Source: Oasisia sp. SBJ-2009 (taxonomy: Eukaryota > Annelida > Polychaeta > Sabellida > Siboglinidae). From it: DNA of 64,000 bases. Positions 11,201 to 25,401 of this stretch are shown piece after piece. Position numbers and translations under genes: made by a program. Location: contig OZ024855.1 of assembly GCA_964017155.1 (NCBI GenBank), forward strand, positions 3,951,690-4,015,689, given 5' to 3'. Numbering within the stretch: position 1 is the first letter of the stretch; the number at the start of each line of letters is the position of its first letter. The notes under the pieces are model-generated. The model searched no databases and was not told where the DNA came from. It was given only the letters and a program-made list of their open reading frames with translations.

Positions 11201-13751
11201 ATGATTATAATTGAATGAATTAATTTAATCAAGTATCAAATGTTGACAAAAATACTGATATAATAGCAACATTGAGGTGGGTCCGACTTGTACTTAAGTG
11301 CCAAATAGTGAAATACTGAAAACAAATTGAGAGTATACGTGCTTTTATAAGAGAGTGCGCGTGAAGGTACGAGCCCGCAAGTCTAGGCATTTATGAACAA
11401 GTCGGGCCCACCTCAATTTTGGTATGATAACTGTATCTTTGTCAACATTTGATACTTGATTTTGTTAATTCTATCAATTATAATCATCTTGCGCATATTT
11501 ATGTTTTATAAACAGCGCGTCTTAGCAGACTTTTGAGGTCGAAAAGACAGCGCGGTCGGCATAAACAAACTGTTTATCGCTCATTTCGTATGCTCAGCGG
11601 AGTAACATGCACCGCTGCGCTTGCGACTGGCACAAATCGCGCTGTCTTTTCGACCTCAAAAGTTTGCCAAGACGCGCTGTTTATAAAACATAAATACGCG
11701 CAAGATGATTATAATTGAATGAATTAATTTAATCAAGTATCAAATGTTGGCAAAAATACTGATATAATAGCAACATTGAGGTGGGTCCGACTTGTACATA
11801 AGTGCCAAATAGTGAAATACTGAAAACAAATTGAGAGTATACGTGCTTTTATGAGAGAGTGCGCGTGAAGGTACGAGCCCGCAAGTCTAGGCATTTATGT
11901 ACAAGTCGGGCCCACCTCAATTTTGGTATTATAACTGTATCTTGGTCAACATTTGATACTTGATTTTGTTAATTCTATCAATTATAATCATCTTGCGCAG
12001 ATTTATGTTTTATATACAGCGCGTCTTAGCAGACTTTTGAGGTCGAAAAGACAGCGCGGTCGGCATAAACAAACTGTTTATCGCTCATTTCTTATGTTCA
12101 GCGGAGTAACATGCACCGCTGCTCTTGCGACTGGCACAAATCGCGCTGTCTTTTCGACCTCAAAAGTTTGCCAAGACGCGCTGTTTATAAAACATAAATA
12201 CGCGCAAGATGATTATAATTGAATGAATTAATTTTATCAAGTATCAAATGTTGGCAAAAATACTGATATAATAGCAACATTGAGGTGGGTCCGACTTGTA
12301 AATAAGTGCCAAATAGTGAAATACTGAAAACAAATTGAGAGTATACGTGCTGTTATAAGAGAGTGCGCGTGAAGGTACGAGCCCGCAAGTCTAGGCATTT
12401 ATGAACAAGTCGGGCCCACCTCAATTTTGGTATTATAACTGTATCTTGGTCAACATTTGATACTTGATTTTGTTAATTCTATCAATTATAATCATCTTGC
12501 GCATATTTATGTTTTATATACAGCGCGTCTTAGCAGACTTTTGAGGTCGAAAAGACAGCACGGTCGGCATAAACAAACTGTTTATCGCTCATTTCGTATG
12601 CTCAGCGGAGTAACATGCACCGCTGCGCTTGCGACTGGCACAAATCGCGCTGTCTTTTCGACCTCAAAAGTTTGCCAAGACGCGCTGTTTATAAAACATA
12701 AATACGCGCAAGATGATTATAATTGAATGAATTAATTTAATCAAGTATCAAATGTTGACAAAAATACTGATATAATAGCAACATTGAGGTGGGTCCGACT
12801 TGTACTTAAGTGCCAAATAGTGAAATACTGAAAACAAATTGAGAGTATACGTGCTTTTATAAGAGAGTGCGCGTGAAGGTACGAGCCCGCAAGTCTAGGC
12901 ATTTATGAACAAGTCGGGCCCACCTCAATTTTGGTATGATAACTGTATCTTTGTCAACATTTGATACTTGATTTTGTTAATTCTATCAATTATAATCATC
13001 TTGCGCATATTTATGTTTTATATACAGCGCGTCTTAGCAGACTTTTGAGGTCGAAAAGACAGCGCGGTCGGCATAAACAAACTGTTTATCGCTCATTTCG
13101 TATGCTCAGCGGAATAACATGCACCGCTGCGCTTGCGACTGGCACAAATCGCGCTGTCTTTTCGACCTCAAAAGTTTGCCAAGACGCGCTGTTTATAAAA
13201 CATAAATACGCGCAAGATGATTATAATTGAATGAATGAATTTTATCAAGTATCAAATGTTGGCAAAAATACTGATATAATAGCAACATTGAGGTGGGTCC
13301 GACTTGTACATAAGTGCCAAATAGTGAAATACTGAAAACAATTGAGAGTATACGTGCTTTTATGAGAGAGTGCGCGTGAAGGTACGCGCCCGCAAGTCTA
13401 GGCATTTATGTACAAGTCGGGCCCACCTCAATTTTGGTATTATAACTGTATCTTTGTCAACATTTGATACTTGATTTTGTTAATTCTATCAATTATAATC
13501 ATCTTGCGCATATTTATGTTTTATAAACAGCGCGTCTTAGCAGACTTTTGAGGTCGAAAAGACAGCGCGGTCGGCATAAACAAACTGTTTATCGCTCATT
13601 TCGTATGCTCAGCGGAGTAACATGCACCGCTGCGCTTGCGACTGGCACAAATCGCGCTGTCTTTTCGACCTCAAAAGTTTGCCAAGACGCGCTGTTTATA
13701 AAACATAAATACGCGCAAGATGATTATAATTGAATGAATTAATTTAATCAA
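8280..13751 (+). repeat. Tandem 5-monomer higher-order repeat, 2519 bp
   Basis: Sequence from about 8280 recurs at an offset of 2519 and continues to about 13751, so just over two tandem copies are present. Each contains four 504-bp units and one 503-bp unit, with the order: two TATAAACAG units (8426, 8930), a GCAGATTTATG unit (9434), a CAGCACGG unit (9938), then a 503-bp unit (10442). The order repeats at 10945, 11449, 11953, 12457 and 12961. I found no difference at any variant site compared between the copies. The match ends at 13752, where CAAATATC replaces CAAGTATC. Confidence 0.88.
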
Positions 13752-16589
13752 ATATCAAATGTTGGCAAAAATACTGATATAATAGCAACATTGAGGTGGG
13801 TCCGACTTGTACATAAGTGCCAAATAGTGAAATACTGAAAACAAATTGAGAGTATACGTGCTTTTATGAGAGAGTGCGCGTGAAGGTACGAGCCCGCAAG
13901 TCTAGGCATTTATGTACAAGTCGGGCCCACCTCAATTTTGGTATTATAACTGTATCTTTGCCAACATTTGATACTTCATTTTGTTAATTCTATTAATTAT
14001 AATCATCTTGCGCATATTTATGTTTTATATACAGCGCGTCTTAGCAGACTTTTGAGGTCGAAAAGACAGCGCGGTCGGCATAAACAAACTGTTTATCGCT
14101 CATTTCGTACGTTCAGCGGAGTAACATGCACCGCTGCGCTTGCGACTGGCACAAATCGCGCTGTCTTTTCGACCTCAAAAGTTTGCCAAGACGCGCTGTT
14201 TATAAAACATAAATACGCGCAAGATGATTATAATTGAATGAATTAATTTAATCAAGTATCAAATGTTGGCAAAAATACTGATAAAATAGCAACATTGAGG
14301 TGGGTCCGACTTGTACATAAGTGCCAAATAGTGAAATACTGAAAACAAATTGAGAGTATACGTGCTTTTATGAGAGAGTGCGCGTGAAGGTACGAGCCCG
14401 CAAGTCTAGGCATTTATGTACAAGTCGGGCCCACCTCAATTTTGGTATTATAACTGTATCTTTGTCAACATTTGATACTTGATTTTGTTAATTCTATCAA
14501 TTATAATCATCTTGCGCATATTTATGTTTTATATACAGCGCGTCTTAGCAGACTTTTGAGGTCGAAAAGACAGCGCGGTCGGCATAAACAAACTGTTTAT
14601 CGCTCATTTCGTTTGCTCAGCGGAGTAACATGCACCGCTGCGCTTGCGACTGGCACAAATCGCGCTGTCTTTTCGACGTCAAAAGTTTGCCAAGACGCGC
14701 TGTTTATAAAACATAAATACGCGCAAGATGATTATAATTGAATGAATTAATTTAATCAAGTATCAAATGTTGGCAAAAATACTGATATAATAGCAACATT
14801 GAGGTGGGTCCGACTTGTACATAAGTGCCAAATAGTGAAATACTGAAAACAAATTGAGAGTATACGTGCTTTTATGAGAGAGTGCGCGTGAAGGTACGAG
14901 CCCGCAAGTCTAGGGATTTATGTACAAGTCGGGCCCACCTCAATTTTGGTATGATAACTGTATCTTTGTCAACATTTGATACTTGATTTTGTTAATTCTA
15001 TCAATTATAATCATCTTGCGCATATTTATGTTTTATATACAGCGCGTCTTAGCAGACTTTTGAGGTCGAAAAGACAGCGCGGTCGGCATAAACAAACTGT
15101 TTATCGCTCATTTCGTATGCTCAGCGGAATAACATGCACCGCTGCGCTTGCGACTGGCACAAATCGCGCTGTCTTTTCGACCTCAAAAGTTTGCCAAGAC
15201 GCGCTGTTTATAAAACATAAATACGCGCAAGATGATTATAATTGAATGAATTCATTTTATCAAGTATCAAATGTTGGCAAAAATACTGATATAATAGCAA
15301 CATTGAGGTGGGTCCGACTTGTACATCAGTGCCAAATAGTGAAATACTGAAAACAATTGAGAGTATACGTGCTTTTATGAGAGAGTGCGCGTGAAGGTAC
15401 GCGCCCGCAAGTCTAGGCATTTATGTACAAGTCGGGCCCACCTCAATTTTGGTATTATAACTGTATCTTTGTCAACATTTGATACTTGATTTTGTTAATT
15501 CTATCAATTATAATCATCTTGCGCATATTTATGTTTTATAAACAGCGCGTCTTAGCAGACTTTTGAGGTCGAAAAGACAGCGCGGTCGGCATAAACAAAC
15601 TGTTTATCGCTCATTTCGTATGCTCAGCGGAGTAACATGCACCGCTGCGCTTGCGACTGGCACAAATCGCGCTGTCTTTTCGACCTCAAAAGTTTGCCAA
15701 GACGCGCTGTTTATAAAACATAAATACGCGCAAGATGATTATAATTGAATGAATTAATTTAATCAAGTATCAAATGTTGGCAAAAATACTGATATAATAG
15801 CAACATTGAGGTGGGTCCGACTTGTACATAAGTGCCAAATAGTGAAATACTGAAAACAAATTGAGAGTATAAGTGCTTTTATGAGAGAGTGCGCGTGAAG
15901 GTACGAGCCCGCAAGTCTAGGCATTTATGTACAAGTCGGGCCCACCTCAATTTTGGTATTATAACTGTATCTTGGTCAACATTTGATACTTGATTTTGTT
16001 AATTCTATCAATTATAATCATCTTGCGCATATTTATGTTTTATATACAGCGCGTCTTAGCAGACTTTTGAGGTCGAAAAGACAGCGCGGTCGGCATAAAC
16101 AAACTGTTTATCGCTCATTTCTTATGTTCAGCGGAGTAACATGCACCGCTGCTCTTGCGACTGGCACAAATCACGCTGTCTTTTCGACCTCAAAAGTTTG
16201 CCAAGACGCGCTGTTTATAAAACATAAATACGCGCAAGATGATTATAATTGAATGAATTAATTTTATCAAGTATCAAATGTTGGCAAAAATACTGATATA
16301 ATAGCAACATTGAGGTGGGTCCGACTTGTAAATAAGTGCCAAATAGTGAAATACTGAAAACAAATTGAGAGTATACGTGCTGTTATAAGAGAGTGCGCGT
16401 GAAGGTACGAGCCCGCAAGTCTAGGCATTGATGAACAAGTCGGGCCCACCTCAATTTTGGTATTATAACTGTATCTTGGTCAACATTTGATACTTGATTT
16501 TGTTAATTCTATCAATTATAATCATCTTGCGCATATTTATGTTTTATATACAGCGCGTCTTAGCAGACTTTTGAGGTCGAAAAGACAGC

Positions 16590-18938
16590 ACGGTCGGCAT
16601 AAACAAACTGTTTATCGCTCATTTCGTATGCTCAGCGGAGTAACATGCACCGCTGCGCTTGCGACTGGCACAAATCGCGCTGTCTTTTCGACCTCAAAAG
16701 TTTGCCAAGACGCGCTGTTTATAAAACATAAATACGCGCAAGATGATTATAATTGAATGAATTAATTTAATCAAGTATCAAATGTTGACAAAAATACTGA
16801 TATAATAGCAACATTGAGGTGGGTCCGACTTGTACTTAAGTGCCAAATAGTGAAATACTGAAAACAAATTGAGAGTATACGTGCTTTTATAAGAGAGTGC
16901 GCGTGAAGGTACGAGCCCGCAAGTCTAGGCATTTATGAACAAGTCGGGCCCACCTCAATTTTGGTATGATAACTGTATCTTTGTCAACATTTGATACTTG
17001 ATTTTGTTAATTCTATCAATTATAATCATCTTGCGCATATTTATGTTTTATAAACAGCGCGTCTTAGCAGACTTTTGAGGTCGAAAAGACAGCGCGGTCG
17101 GCATAAACAAACTGTTTATCGCTCATTTCGTATGCTCAGCGGAGTAACATGCACCGCTGCGCTTGCGACTGGCACAAATCGCGCTGTCTTTTCGACCTCA
17201 AAAGTTTGCCAAGACGCGCTGTTTATAAAACATAAATACGCGCAAGATGATTATAATTGAATGAATTAATTTAATCAAGTATCAAATGTTGGCAAAAATA
17301 CTGATATAATAGCAACATTGAGGTGGGTCCGACTTGTACATAAGTGCCAAATAGTGAAATACTGAAAACAAATTGAGAGTATACGTGCTTTTATGAGAGA
17401 GTGCGCGTGAAGGTACGAGCCCGCAAGTCTAGGCATTTATGTACAAGTCGGGCCCACCTCAATTTTGGTATTATAACTGTATCTTGGTCAACATTTGATA
17501 CTTGATTTTGTTAATTCTATCAATTATAATCATCTTGCGCAGATTTATGTTTTATATACAGCGCGTCTTAGCAGACTTTTGAGGTCGAAAAGACAGCGCG
17601 GTCGGCATAAACAAACTGTTTATCGCTCATTTCTTATGTTCAGCGGAGTAACATGCACCGCTGCTCTTGCGACTGGCACAAATCGCGCTGTCTTTTCGAC
17701 CTCAAAAGTTTGCCAAGACGCGCTGTTTATAAAACATAAATACCCGCAAGATGATTATAATTGAATGAATTAATTTTATCAAGTATCAAATGTTGGCAAA
17801 AATACTGATATAATAGCAACATTGAGGTGGGTCCGACTTGTAAATAAGTGCCAAATAGTGAAATACTGAAAACAAATTGAGAGTATACGTGCTGTTATAA
17901 GAGAGTGCGCGTGAAGGTACGAGCCCGCAAGTCTAGGCATTTATGAACAAGTCGGGCCCACCTCAATTTTGGTATTATAACTGTATCTTGGTCAACATTT
18001 GATACTTGATTTTGTTAATTCTATCAATTATAATCATCTTGCGCATATTTATGTTTTATATACAGCGCGTCTTAGCAGACTTTTGAGGTCGAAAAGACAG
18101 CACGGTCGGCATAAACAAACTGTTTATCGCTCATTTCGTATGCACAGCGGAGTAACATGCACCGCTGCGCTTGCGACTGGCACAAATCGCGCTGTCTTTT
18201 CGACCTCAAAAGTTTGCCAAGACGCGCTGTTTATAAAACATAAATACGCGCAAGATGATTATAATTGAATGAATTAATTTAATCAAGTATCAAATGTTGA
18301 CAAAAATACTGATATAATAGCAACATTGAGGTGGGTCCGACTTGTACTTAAGTGCCAAATAGTGAAATACTGAAAACAAATTGAGAGTATACGTGCTTTT
18401 ATAAGAGAGTGCGCGTGAAGGTACGAGCCCGCAAGTCTAGGCATTTATGAACAAGTCGGGCCCACCTCAATTTTGGTATGATAACTGTATCTTTGTCAAC
18501 ATTTGATACTTGATTTTGTTAATTCTATCAATTATAATCATCTTGCGCATATTTATGTTTTATATACAGCGCGTCTTAGCAGACTTTTGAGGTCGAAAAG
18601 ACAGCGCGGTCGGCATAAACAAACTGTTTATCGCTCATTTCGTATGCTCAGCGGAATAACATGCACCGCTGCGCTTGCGACTGGCACAAATCGCGCTGTC
18701 TTTTCGACCTCAAAAGTTTGCCAAGACGCGCTGTTTATAAAACATAAATACGCGCAAGATGATTATAATTGAATGAATGAATTTTATCAAGTATCAAATG
18801 TTGGCAAAAATACTGATATAATAGCAACATTGAGGTGGGTCCGACTTGTACATAAGTGCCAAATAGTGAAATACTGAAAACAATTGAGAGTATACGTGCT
18901 TTTATGAGAGAGTGCGCGTGAAGGTACGCGCCCGCAAG
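16590..18938 (+). repeat. Third, partial copy of the 2519-bp repeat
   Basis: Matches about 11048-13396 at an offset of 5542. It has the same monomer order (TATAAACAG unit 16991, GCAGATTTATG unit 17495, CAGCACGG unit 17999, 503-bp unit 18503). Two private substitutions are visible, at 17744 (TACCCGC for TACGCGC) and 18144 (TGCACAGC for TGCTCAGC). On the right the match ends where CGCAAGTGTTGG replaces CGCAAGTCTAGG. Confidence 0.8.
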
Positions 18939-20544
18939 TGTTGGCACTTATGTACAAGTCGGGCCCACCTCAATGTTGGTATAATAACTCTATCTTTGCC
19001 AACATTTGATACTTGATTTTGTTCGTTCTATCAATTATAATCATCTTGCGCATATTTATGTTTTATATACAGCGCGTCTTAGCAGACTTTTGAGGTCGAA
19101 AAGACAGCGCGGTCGGCATAAACAAACTGTTTATCGCTCATTTCGTACGTTCAGCGGAGTAACATGCACCGCTGCGCTTGCGACTGGCACAAATCGCGCT
19201 GTCTTTTCGACCTCAAAAGTTTGCCAAGACGCGCTGTTTATAAAACATAAATACGCGCAAGATGATTATAATTGAATGAATTAATTTAATCAAGTATCAA
19301 ATGTTGGCAAAAATACTGATAAAATAGCAACATTGAGGTGGGTCCGACTTGTACATAAGTGCCAAATAGTGAAATACTGAAAACAAATTGAGAGTATACG
19401 TGCTTTTATGAGAGAGTGCGCGTGAAGGTACGCGCCCGCAAGTCTAGGCATTTATGTACAAGTCGGGCCCACCTCAATTTTGGTATTATAACTGTATCTT
19501 TGTCAACATTTGATACTTGATTTTGTTAATTCTATCAATTATAATCATCTTGCGCATATTTATGTTTTATAAACAGCGCGTCTTAGCAGACTTTTGAGGT
19601 CGAAAAGACAGCGCGGTCGGCATAAACAAACTGTTTATCGCTCATTTCGTATGCTCAGCGGAGTAACATGCACCGCTGCGCTTGCGACTGGCACAAATCG
19701 CGCTGTCTTTTCGACCTCAAAAGTTTGCCAAGACGCGCTGTTTATAAAACATAAATACGCGCAAGATGATTATAATTGAATGAATTAATTTAATCAAATA
19801 TCAAATGTTGGCAAAAATACTGATATAATAGCAACATTGAGGTGGGTCCGACTTGTACATAAGTGCCAAATAGTGAAATACTGAAAACAAATTGAGAGTA
19901 TACGTGCTTTTATGAGAGAGTGCGCGTGAAGGTACGAGCCCGCAAGTCTAGGCATTTATGTACAAGTCGGGCCCACCTCAATTTTGGTATTATAACTGTA
20001 TCTTGGTCAACATTTGATACTTGATTTTGTTAATTCTATCAATTATAATCATCTTGCGCATATTTATGTTTTATATACAGCGCGTCTTAGCAGACTTTTG
20101 AGGTCTAAAAGACAGCGCGGTCGGCATAAACAAACTGTTTATCGCTCATTTCGTATGCTCAGCGGAATAACATGCACCGCTGCGCTTGCGACTGGCACAA
20201 ATCGCGCTGTCTTTTCGACCTCAAAAGTTTGCCAAGACGCGCTGTTTATAAAACATAAATACGCGCAAGATGATTATAATTGAATGAATTAATTTAATCA
20301 AGTATCAAATGTTGACAAAAATACTGATATAATAGCAACATTGAGGTGGGTCCGACTTGTACATAAGTGCCAAATAGTGAAATACTGAAAACAAATTGAG
20401 AGTATACGTGCTTTTATGAGAGAGTGCGCGTGAAGGTACGCGCACGCAAGTCTAGGCATTTATGTACAAGTCGGGCCCACCTCAATTTTGGTATTATAAC
20501 TGTATCTTTGCCAACATTTGATACTTCATTTTGTTAATTCTATT

Positions 20545-22590
20545 AATTATAATCATCTTGCGCATATTTATGTTTTATATACAGCGCGTCTTAGCAGATT
20601 TTGGGGTCGAAAAGACAGCGCGGTCGGCATAAACAAACTGTTTATCGCTCATTTCGTATGCTCAGCGGAGTAACATGCACCGCTGCGCTTGCGACTGGCA
20701 CAAATCGCGCTGTCTTTTCGACCTCAAAAGTTTGCCAAGACGCGCTGTTTATAAAACATAAATACGCGCAAGATGATTATAATTGAATGAATTAATTTAA
20801 TCAAGTATCAAATGTTGACAAAAATACTGATATCATAGCAACATTGAGGTGGGTCCGACTTGTACATAAGTGCCAAATAGTGAAATACTGAAAACAAATT
20901 GAGAGTATACGTGCTTTTATAAGAGAGTGCGCGTGAAGGTACGAGCCCGCAAGTCTAGGCATTTATGAACAAGTCGGGCCCACTTCAATTTTGGTATGAT
21001 AACTGTATCTTTGTCAACATTTGATACTTGATTTTGTTAATTCTATCAATTATAATCATCTTGCGCATATTTATGTTTTATATACAGCGCGTCTTAGCAG
21101 ACTTTTGAGGTCGAAAAGACAGCGCGGTCGGCATAAACAAACTGTTTATCGCTCATTTCTTATGTTCAGCGGAGTAACATGCACCGCTGCGCTTGCGACT
21201 GGCACAAATCGCGCTGTCTTTTCGACCTCAAAAGTTTGCCAAGACGCGCTGTTTATAAAACATAAATACGCGCAAGATGATTATAATTGAATGAATTAAT
21301 TTTATCAAGTATCAAATGTTGGCAAAAATACTGATATAATAGCAACATTGAGGTGGGTCCGACTTGTAAATAAGTGCCAAATAGTGAAATACTGAAAACA
21401 AATTGAGAGTATACGTGCTGTTATAAGAGAGTGCGCGTGAAGGTACGAGCCCGCAAGTCTAGGCATTTATGAACAAGTCGGGCCCACCTCAATTTTGGTA
21501 TGATAACTGTATCTTTGTCAACATTTGATACTTGATTTTGTTAATTCTATCAATTATAATCATCTTGCGCATATTTATGTTTTATATACAGCGCGTCTTA
21601 GCAGATTTTGGGGTCGAAAAGACAGCGCGGTCGGCATAAACAAACTGTTTATCGCTCATTTCGTATGCTCAGCGGAGTAACATGCACCGCTGCGCTTGCG
21701 ACTGGCACAAATCGCGCTGTCTTTTCGACCTCAAAAGTTTGCCAAGACGCGCTGTTTATAAAACATAAATACGCGCAAGATGATTATAATTGAATGAATT
21801 AATTTAATCAAGTATCAAATGTTGACAAAAATACTGATATCATAGCAACATTGAGGTGGGTCCGACTTGTACATAAGTGCCAAATAGTGAAATACTGAAA
21901 ACAAATTGAGAGTATACGTGCTTTTATAAGAGAGTGCGCGTGAAGGTACGAGCCCGCAAGTCTAGGCATTTATGAACAAGTCGGGCCCACTTCAATTTTG
22001 GTATGATAACTGTATCTTTGTCAACATTTGATACTTGATTTTGTTAATTCTATCAATTATAATCATCTTGCGCATATTTATGTTTTATATACAGCGCGTC
22101 TTAGCAGACTTTTGAGGTCGAAAAGACAGCGCGGTCGGCATAAACAAACTGTTTATCGCTCATTTCTTATGTTCAGCGGAGTAACATGCACCGCTGCGCT
22201 TGCGACTGGCACAAATCGCGCTGTCTTTTCGACCTCAAAAGTTTGCCAAGACGCGCTGTTTATAAAACATAAATACGCGCAAGATGATTATAATTGAATG
22301 AATTAATTTTATCAAGTATCAAATGTTGGCAAAAATACTGATATAATAGCAACATTGAGGTGGGTCCGACTTGTAAATAAGTGCCAAATAGTGAAATACT
22401 GAAAACAAATTGAGAGTATACGTGCTGTTATAAGAGAGTGCGCGTGAAGGTACGAGCCCGCAAGTCTAGGCATTTATGAACAAGTCGGGCCCACCTCAAT
22501 TTTGGTATGATAACTGTATCTTTGTCAACATTTGATACTTGATTTTGTTAATTCTATCAATTATAATCATCTTGCGCATATTTATGTTTT
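20545..22590 (+). repeat. Tandem dimer repeat, 1007 bp
   Basis: Two monomers (20518 with the AGATTTTGGGG deletion, then 21021 with TTCTTATGTTC) are repeated in the same order at 21525 and 22028, an offset of 1007 = 503 + 504. Shared rare variants include CCCACTTCAATT, CTTGTAAATAAG and GCTGTTATAAG. The match ends where the next unit reads GCGGGTCTT instead of GCGCGTCTT. Confidence 0.85.
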
Positions 22591-25401
22591 ATATACAGCG
22601 GGTCTTAGCAGACTTTTGAGGTCGAAAAGACAGCGCGGTCGGCATAAACAAACTGTTTATCGCTCATTTCGTATGCTCAGCGGAATAACATGCACCGCTG
22701 CGCTTGCGACTGGAACAAATCGCGCTGTCTTTTCGACCTCAAAAGTTTGCCAAGACGCGCTGTTTATAAAACATAAATACGCGCAAGATGATTATAATTG
22801 AATGAATTCATTTAATCAAGTATCAAATGTTGGCAAAAATACTGATATAATAGCAACACTGAGATGGGTCCGACTTGTACATAAGTTCCAAATAGTGAAA
22901 TACTGAAAACAAATTGAGAGTATACGTGCTTTTATGAGAGAGTGCGCGTGAAGGTACGAGCCCGCAAGTCTAGGGATTTATGTACAAGTCGGGCCCACCT
23001 CAATTTTGGTATGATAACTGTATCTTTGTCAACATTTGATACTTGATTTTGTTAATTCTATCAATTATAATCATCTTGCGCATATTTATGTTTTATATAC
23101 AGCGCGTCTTAGCAGACTTTTGAGGTCGAAAAGACAGCGCGGTCGGCATAAACAAACTGTTTATCGCTCATTTCTTATGTTCAGCGGAGTAACATGCACC
23201 GCTGCGCTTGCGACTGGCACAAATCGCGCTGTCTTTTCGACCTCAAAAGTTTGCCAAGACGCGCTGTTTATAAAACATAAATACGCGCAAGATGATTATA
23301 ATTGAATGAATTAATTTAATCAAGTATCAAATGTTGACAAAAATACTGATATCATAGCAACATTGAGGTGGGTCCGACTTGTACATAAGTGCCAAATAGT
23401 GAAATACTGAAAACAAATTGAGAGTATACGTGCTTTTATAAGAGAGTGCGCGTGAAGGTACGAGCCCGCAAGTATAGGCATTTATGAACAAGTCGGGCCC
23501 ACTTCAATTTTGGTATGATAACTGTATCTTTGTCAACATTTGATACTTGATTTTGTTAATTCTATCAATTATAATCATCTTGCGCATATTTATGTTTTAT
23601 ATACACCGCGTCTTAGCAGACTTTTGAGGTCGAAAAGACAGCGCGGTCGGCATAAACAAACTGTTTATCGCTCATTTCGTATGCTCAGCGGAATAACATG
23701 CACCGCTGCGCTTGCGACTGGCACAAATCGCGCTGTCTTTTCGACCTCAAAAGTTTGCCAAGACGCGCTGTTTATAAAACATAAATACGCGCAAGATGAT
23801 TATAATTGAATGAATTCATTTAATCAAGTATCAAATGTTGGCAAAAATACTGATATAATAGCAACATTGAGATGGGTCCGACTTGTACATCAGTGCCAAA
23901 TAGTGAAATACTGAAAACAAATTGAGAGTATACGTGCTTTTATGAGAGAGTGCGCGTGAAGGTACGAGCCCGCAAGTCTAGGGATTTATGTACAAGTCGG
24001 GCCCACCTCAATTTTGGTATTATAACTGTATCTTTGTCAACATTTGATACTTGATTTTGTTAATTCTATCAATTATAATCATCTTGCGCATATTTATGTT
24101 TTATATACAGCGCGCCTTAGCAGACTTTTGAAGTCGAAAAGACAGCGCGGTCGGCATAAACAAACTGTTCATCGCTCATTTCGTATGCTCAGCGGAGTAA
24201 CATGCACTGCTGCGCTTGCGACTGGCACAAATCGCGCTGTCTTTTCGACCTCAAAAGTTTGCCAAGACGCGCTGTTTATAAAACATAAATACGCGCAAGA
24301 TGATTATAATTGAATGAATTAATTTAATCAAGTATCAAATGTTGACAAAAATACTTATATCATAGCAACATTGAGGTGGGTCCGACTTGTACATAAGTGC
24401 CAAATAGTGAAATACTGAAAACAAATTGAGAGTATACGTGCTTTTATGAGAGAGTGCGCGTGAAGGTACGCGCCCGCAAGTGTTGGCACTGATGTACAAG
24501 TCGGGCCCACCTAAATTTTGGTATAATAACTCTATCTTTGCCAACATTTGGTACTTGATTTTGTTCGTTCTATCAATTATAATCATCTTGCGCATATTTA
24601 TGTTTTATATACAGCGCGTCTTAGCAGACTTTTGAGGTCGAAAAGACAGCGCGGTCGGCATAAACAAACTGTTTATCGCTCATTTCGTACGCTCAGCGGA
24701 GTAACATGCACCGCTGCGCTTGCGACTGGCACAAATCGCGCTGTCTTTTCGACCTCAAAAGTTTGCCAAGACGCGCCGTTTATAAAACATAAATACGCGC
24801 AAGATGATTATAATTGAATGAATTAATTTAATCAAGTATCAAATGTTGACAAAAATACTGATATAATAGCAACACTGAGGTGGGTCCGACTTGTACATAA
24901 GTGCCCAATAGTGAAATACTGAAAACAAATTGAGAGTATACGTGCTTTTATGAGAGAGTGCGCGTGAAGGTACGAGCCCGCAAGTCTAGGCATTTATGTA
25001 CAAGTCGGGCCCACCTCAATTTTGGTATTATAACTGTATCTTGGTCAACATTTGATACTTGATTTTGTTAATTCTATCAATTATAATCATCTTGCGCATA
25101 TTTATGTTTTATATACAGCGCGTCTTAGCAGACTTTTGAGGTCGAAAAGACAGCACGGTCGGCATAAACAAACTGTTTATCGCTCATTTCGTATGCTCAG
25201 CGGAGTAACATGCACCGCTGCGCTTGCGACTGGCACAAATCGCGCTGTCTTTTCGACCTCAAAAGTTTGCCAAGACGCGCTGTTTATAAAACATAAATAC
25301 GCGCAAGATGATTATAATTGAATGAATTAATTTAATCAAGTATCAAATGTTGACAAAAATACTGATATAATAGCAACATTGAGGTGGGTCCGACTTGTAC
25401 T

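Larger units (their letters stand above)
1..20517. repeat. Array domain A (variant composition)
   Basis: Region with its own set of variant monomers. The TATAAACAG right-arm variant occurs in ten units (registers 4398, 5908, 8426, 8930, 10945, 11449, 13464, 15479, 16991, 19510) and nowhere later. The one-A deletion in spacer A occurs in nine units, all before 19006. The GCAGATTTATG variant (registers 9434, 11953, 17495) is also confined here. The domain edge is drawn where new variant classes begin and is not a physical boundary. Confidence 0.8.

Noticed and set aside
24335..24595. Minus-strand open frames of 60-86 codons recurring in many monomers
   Set aside because: They lie in the same satellite sequence, appear and disappear with single-base variants (for example only in units with the one-A spacer deletion), and resemble no protein family I know.
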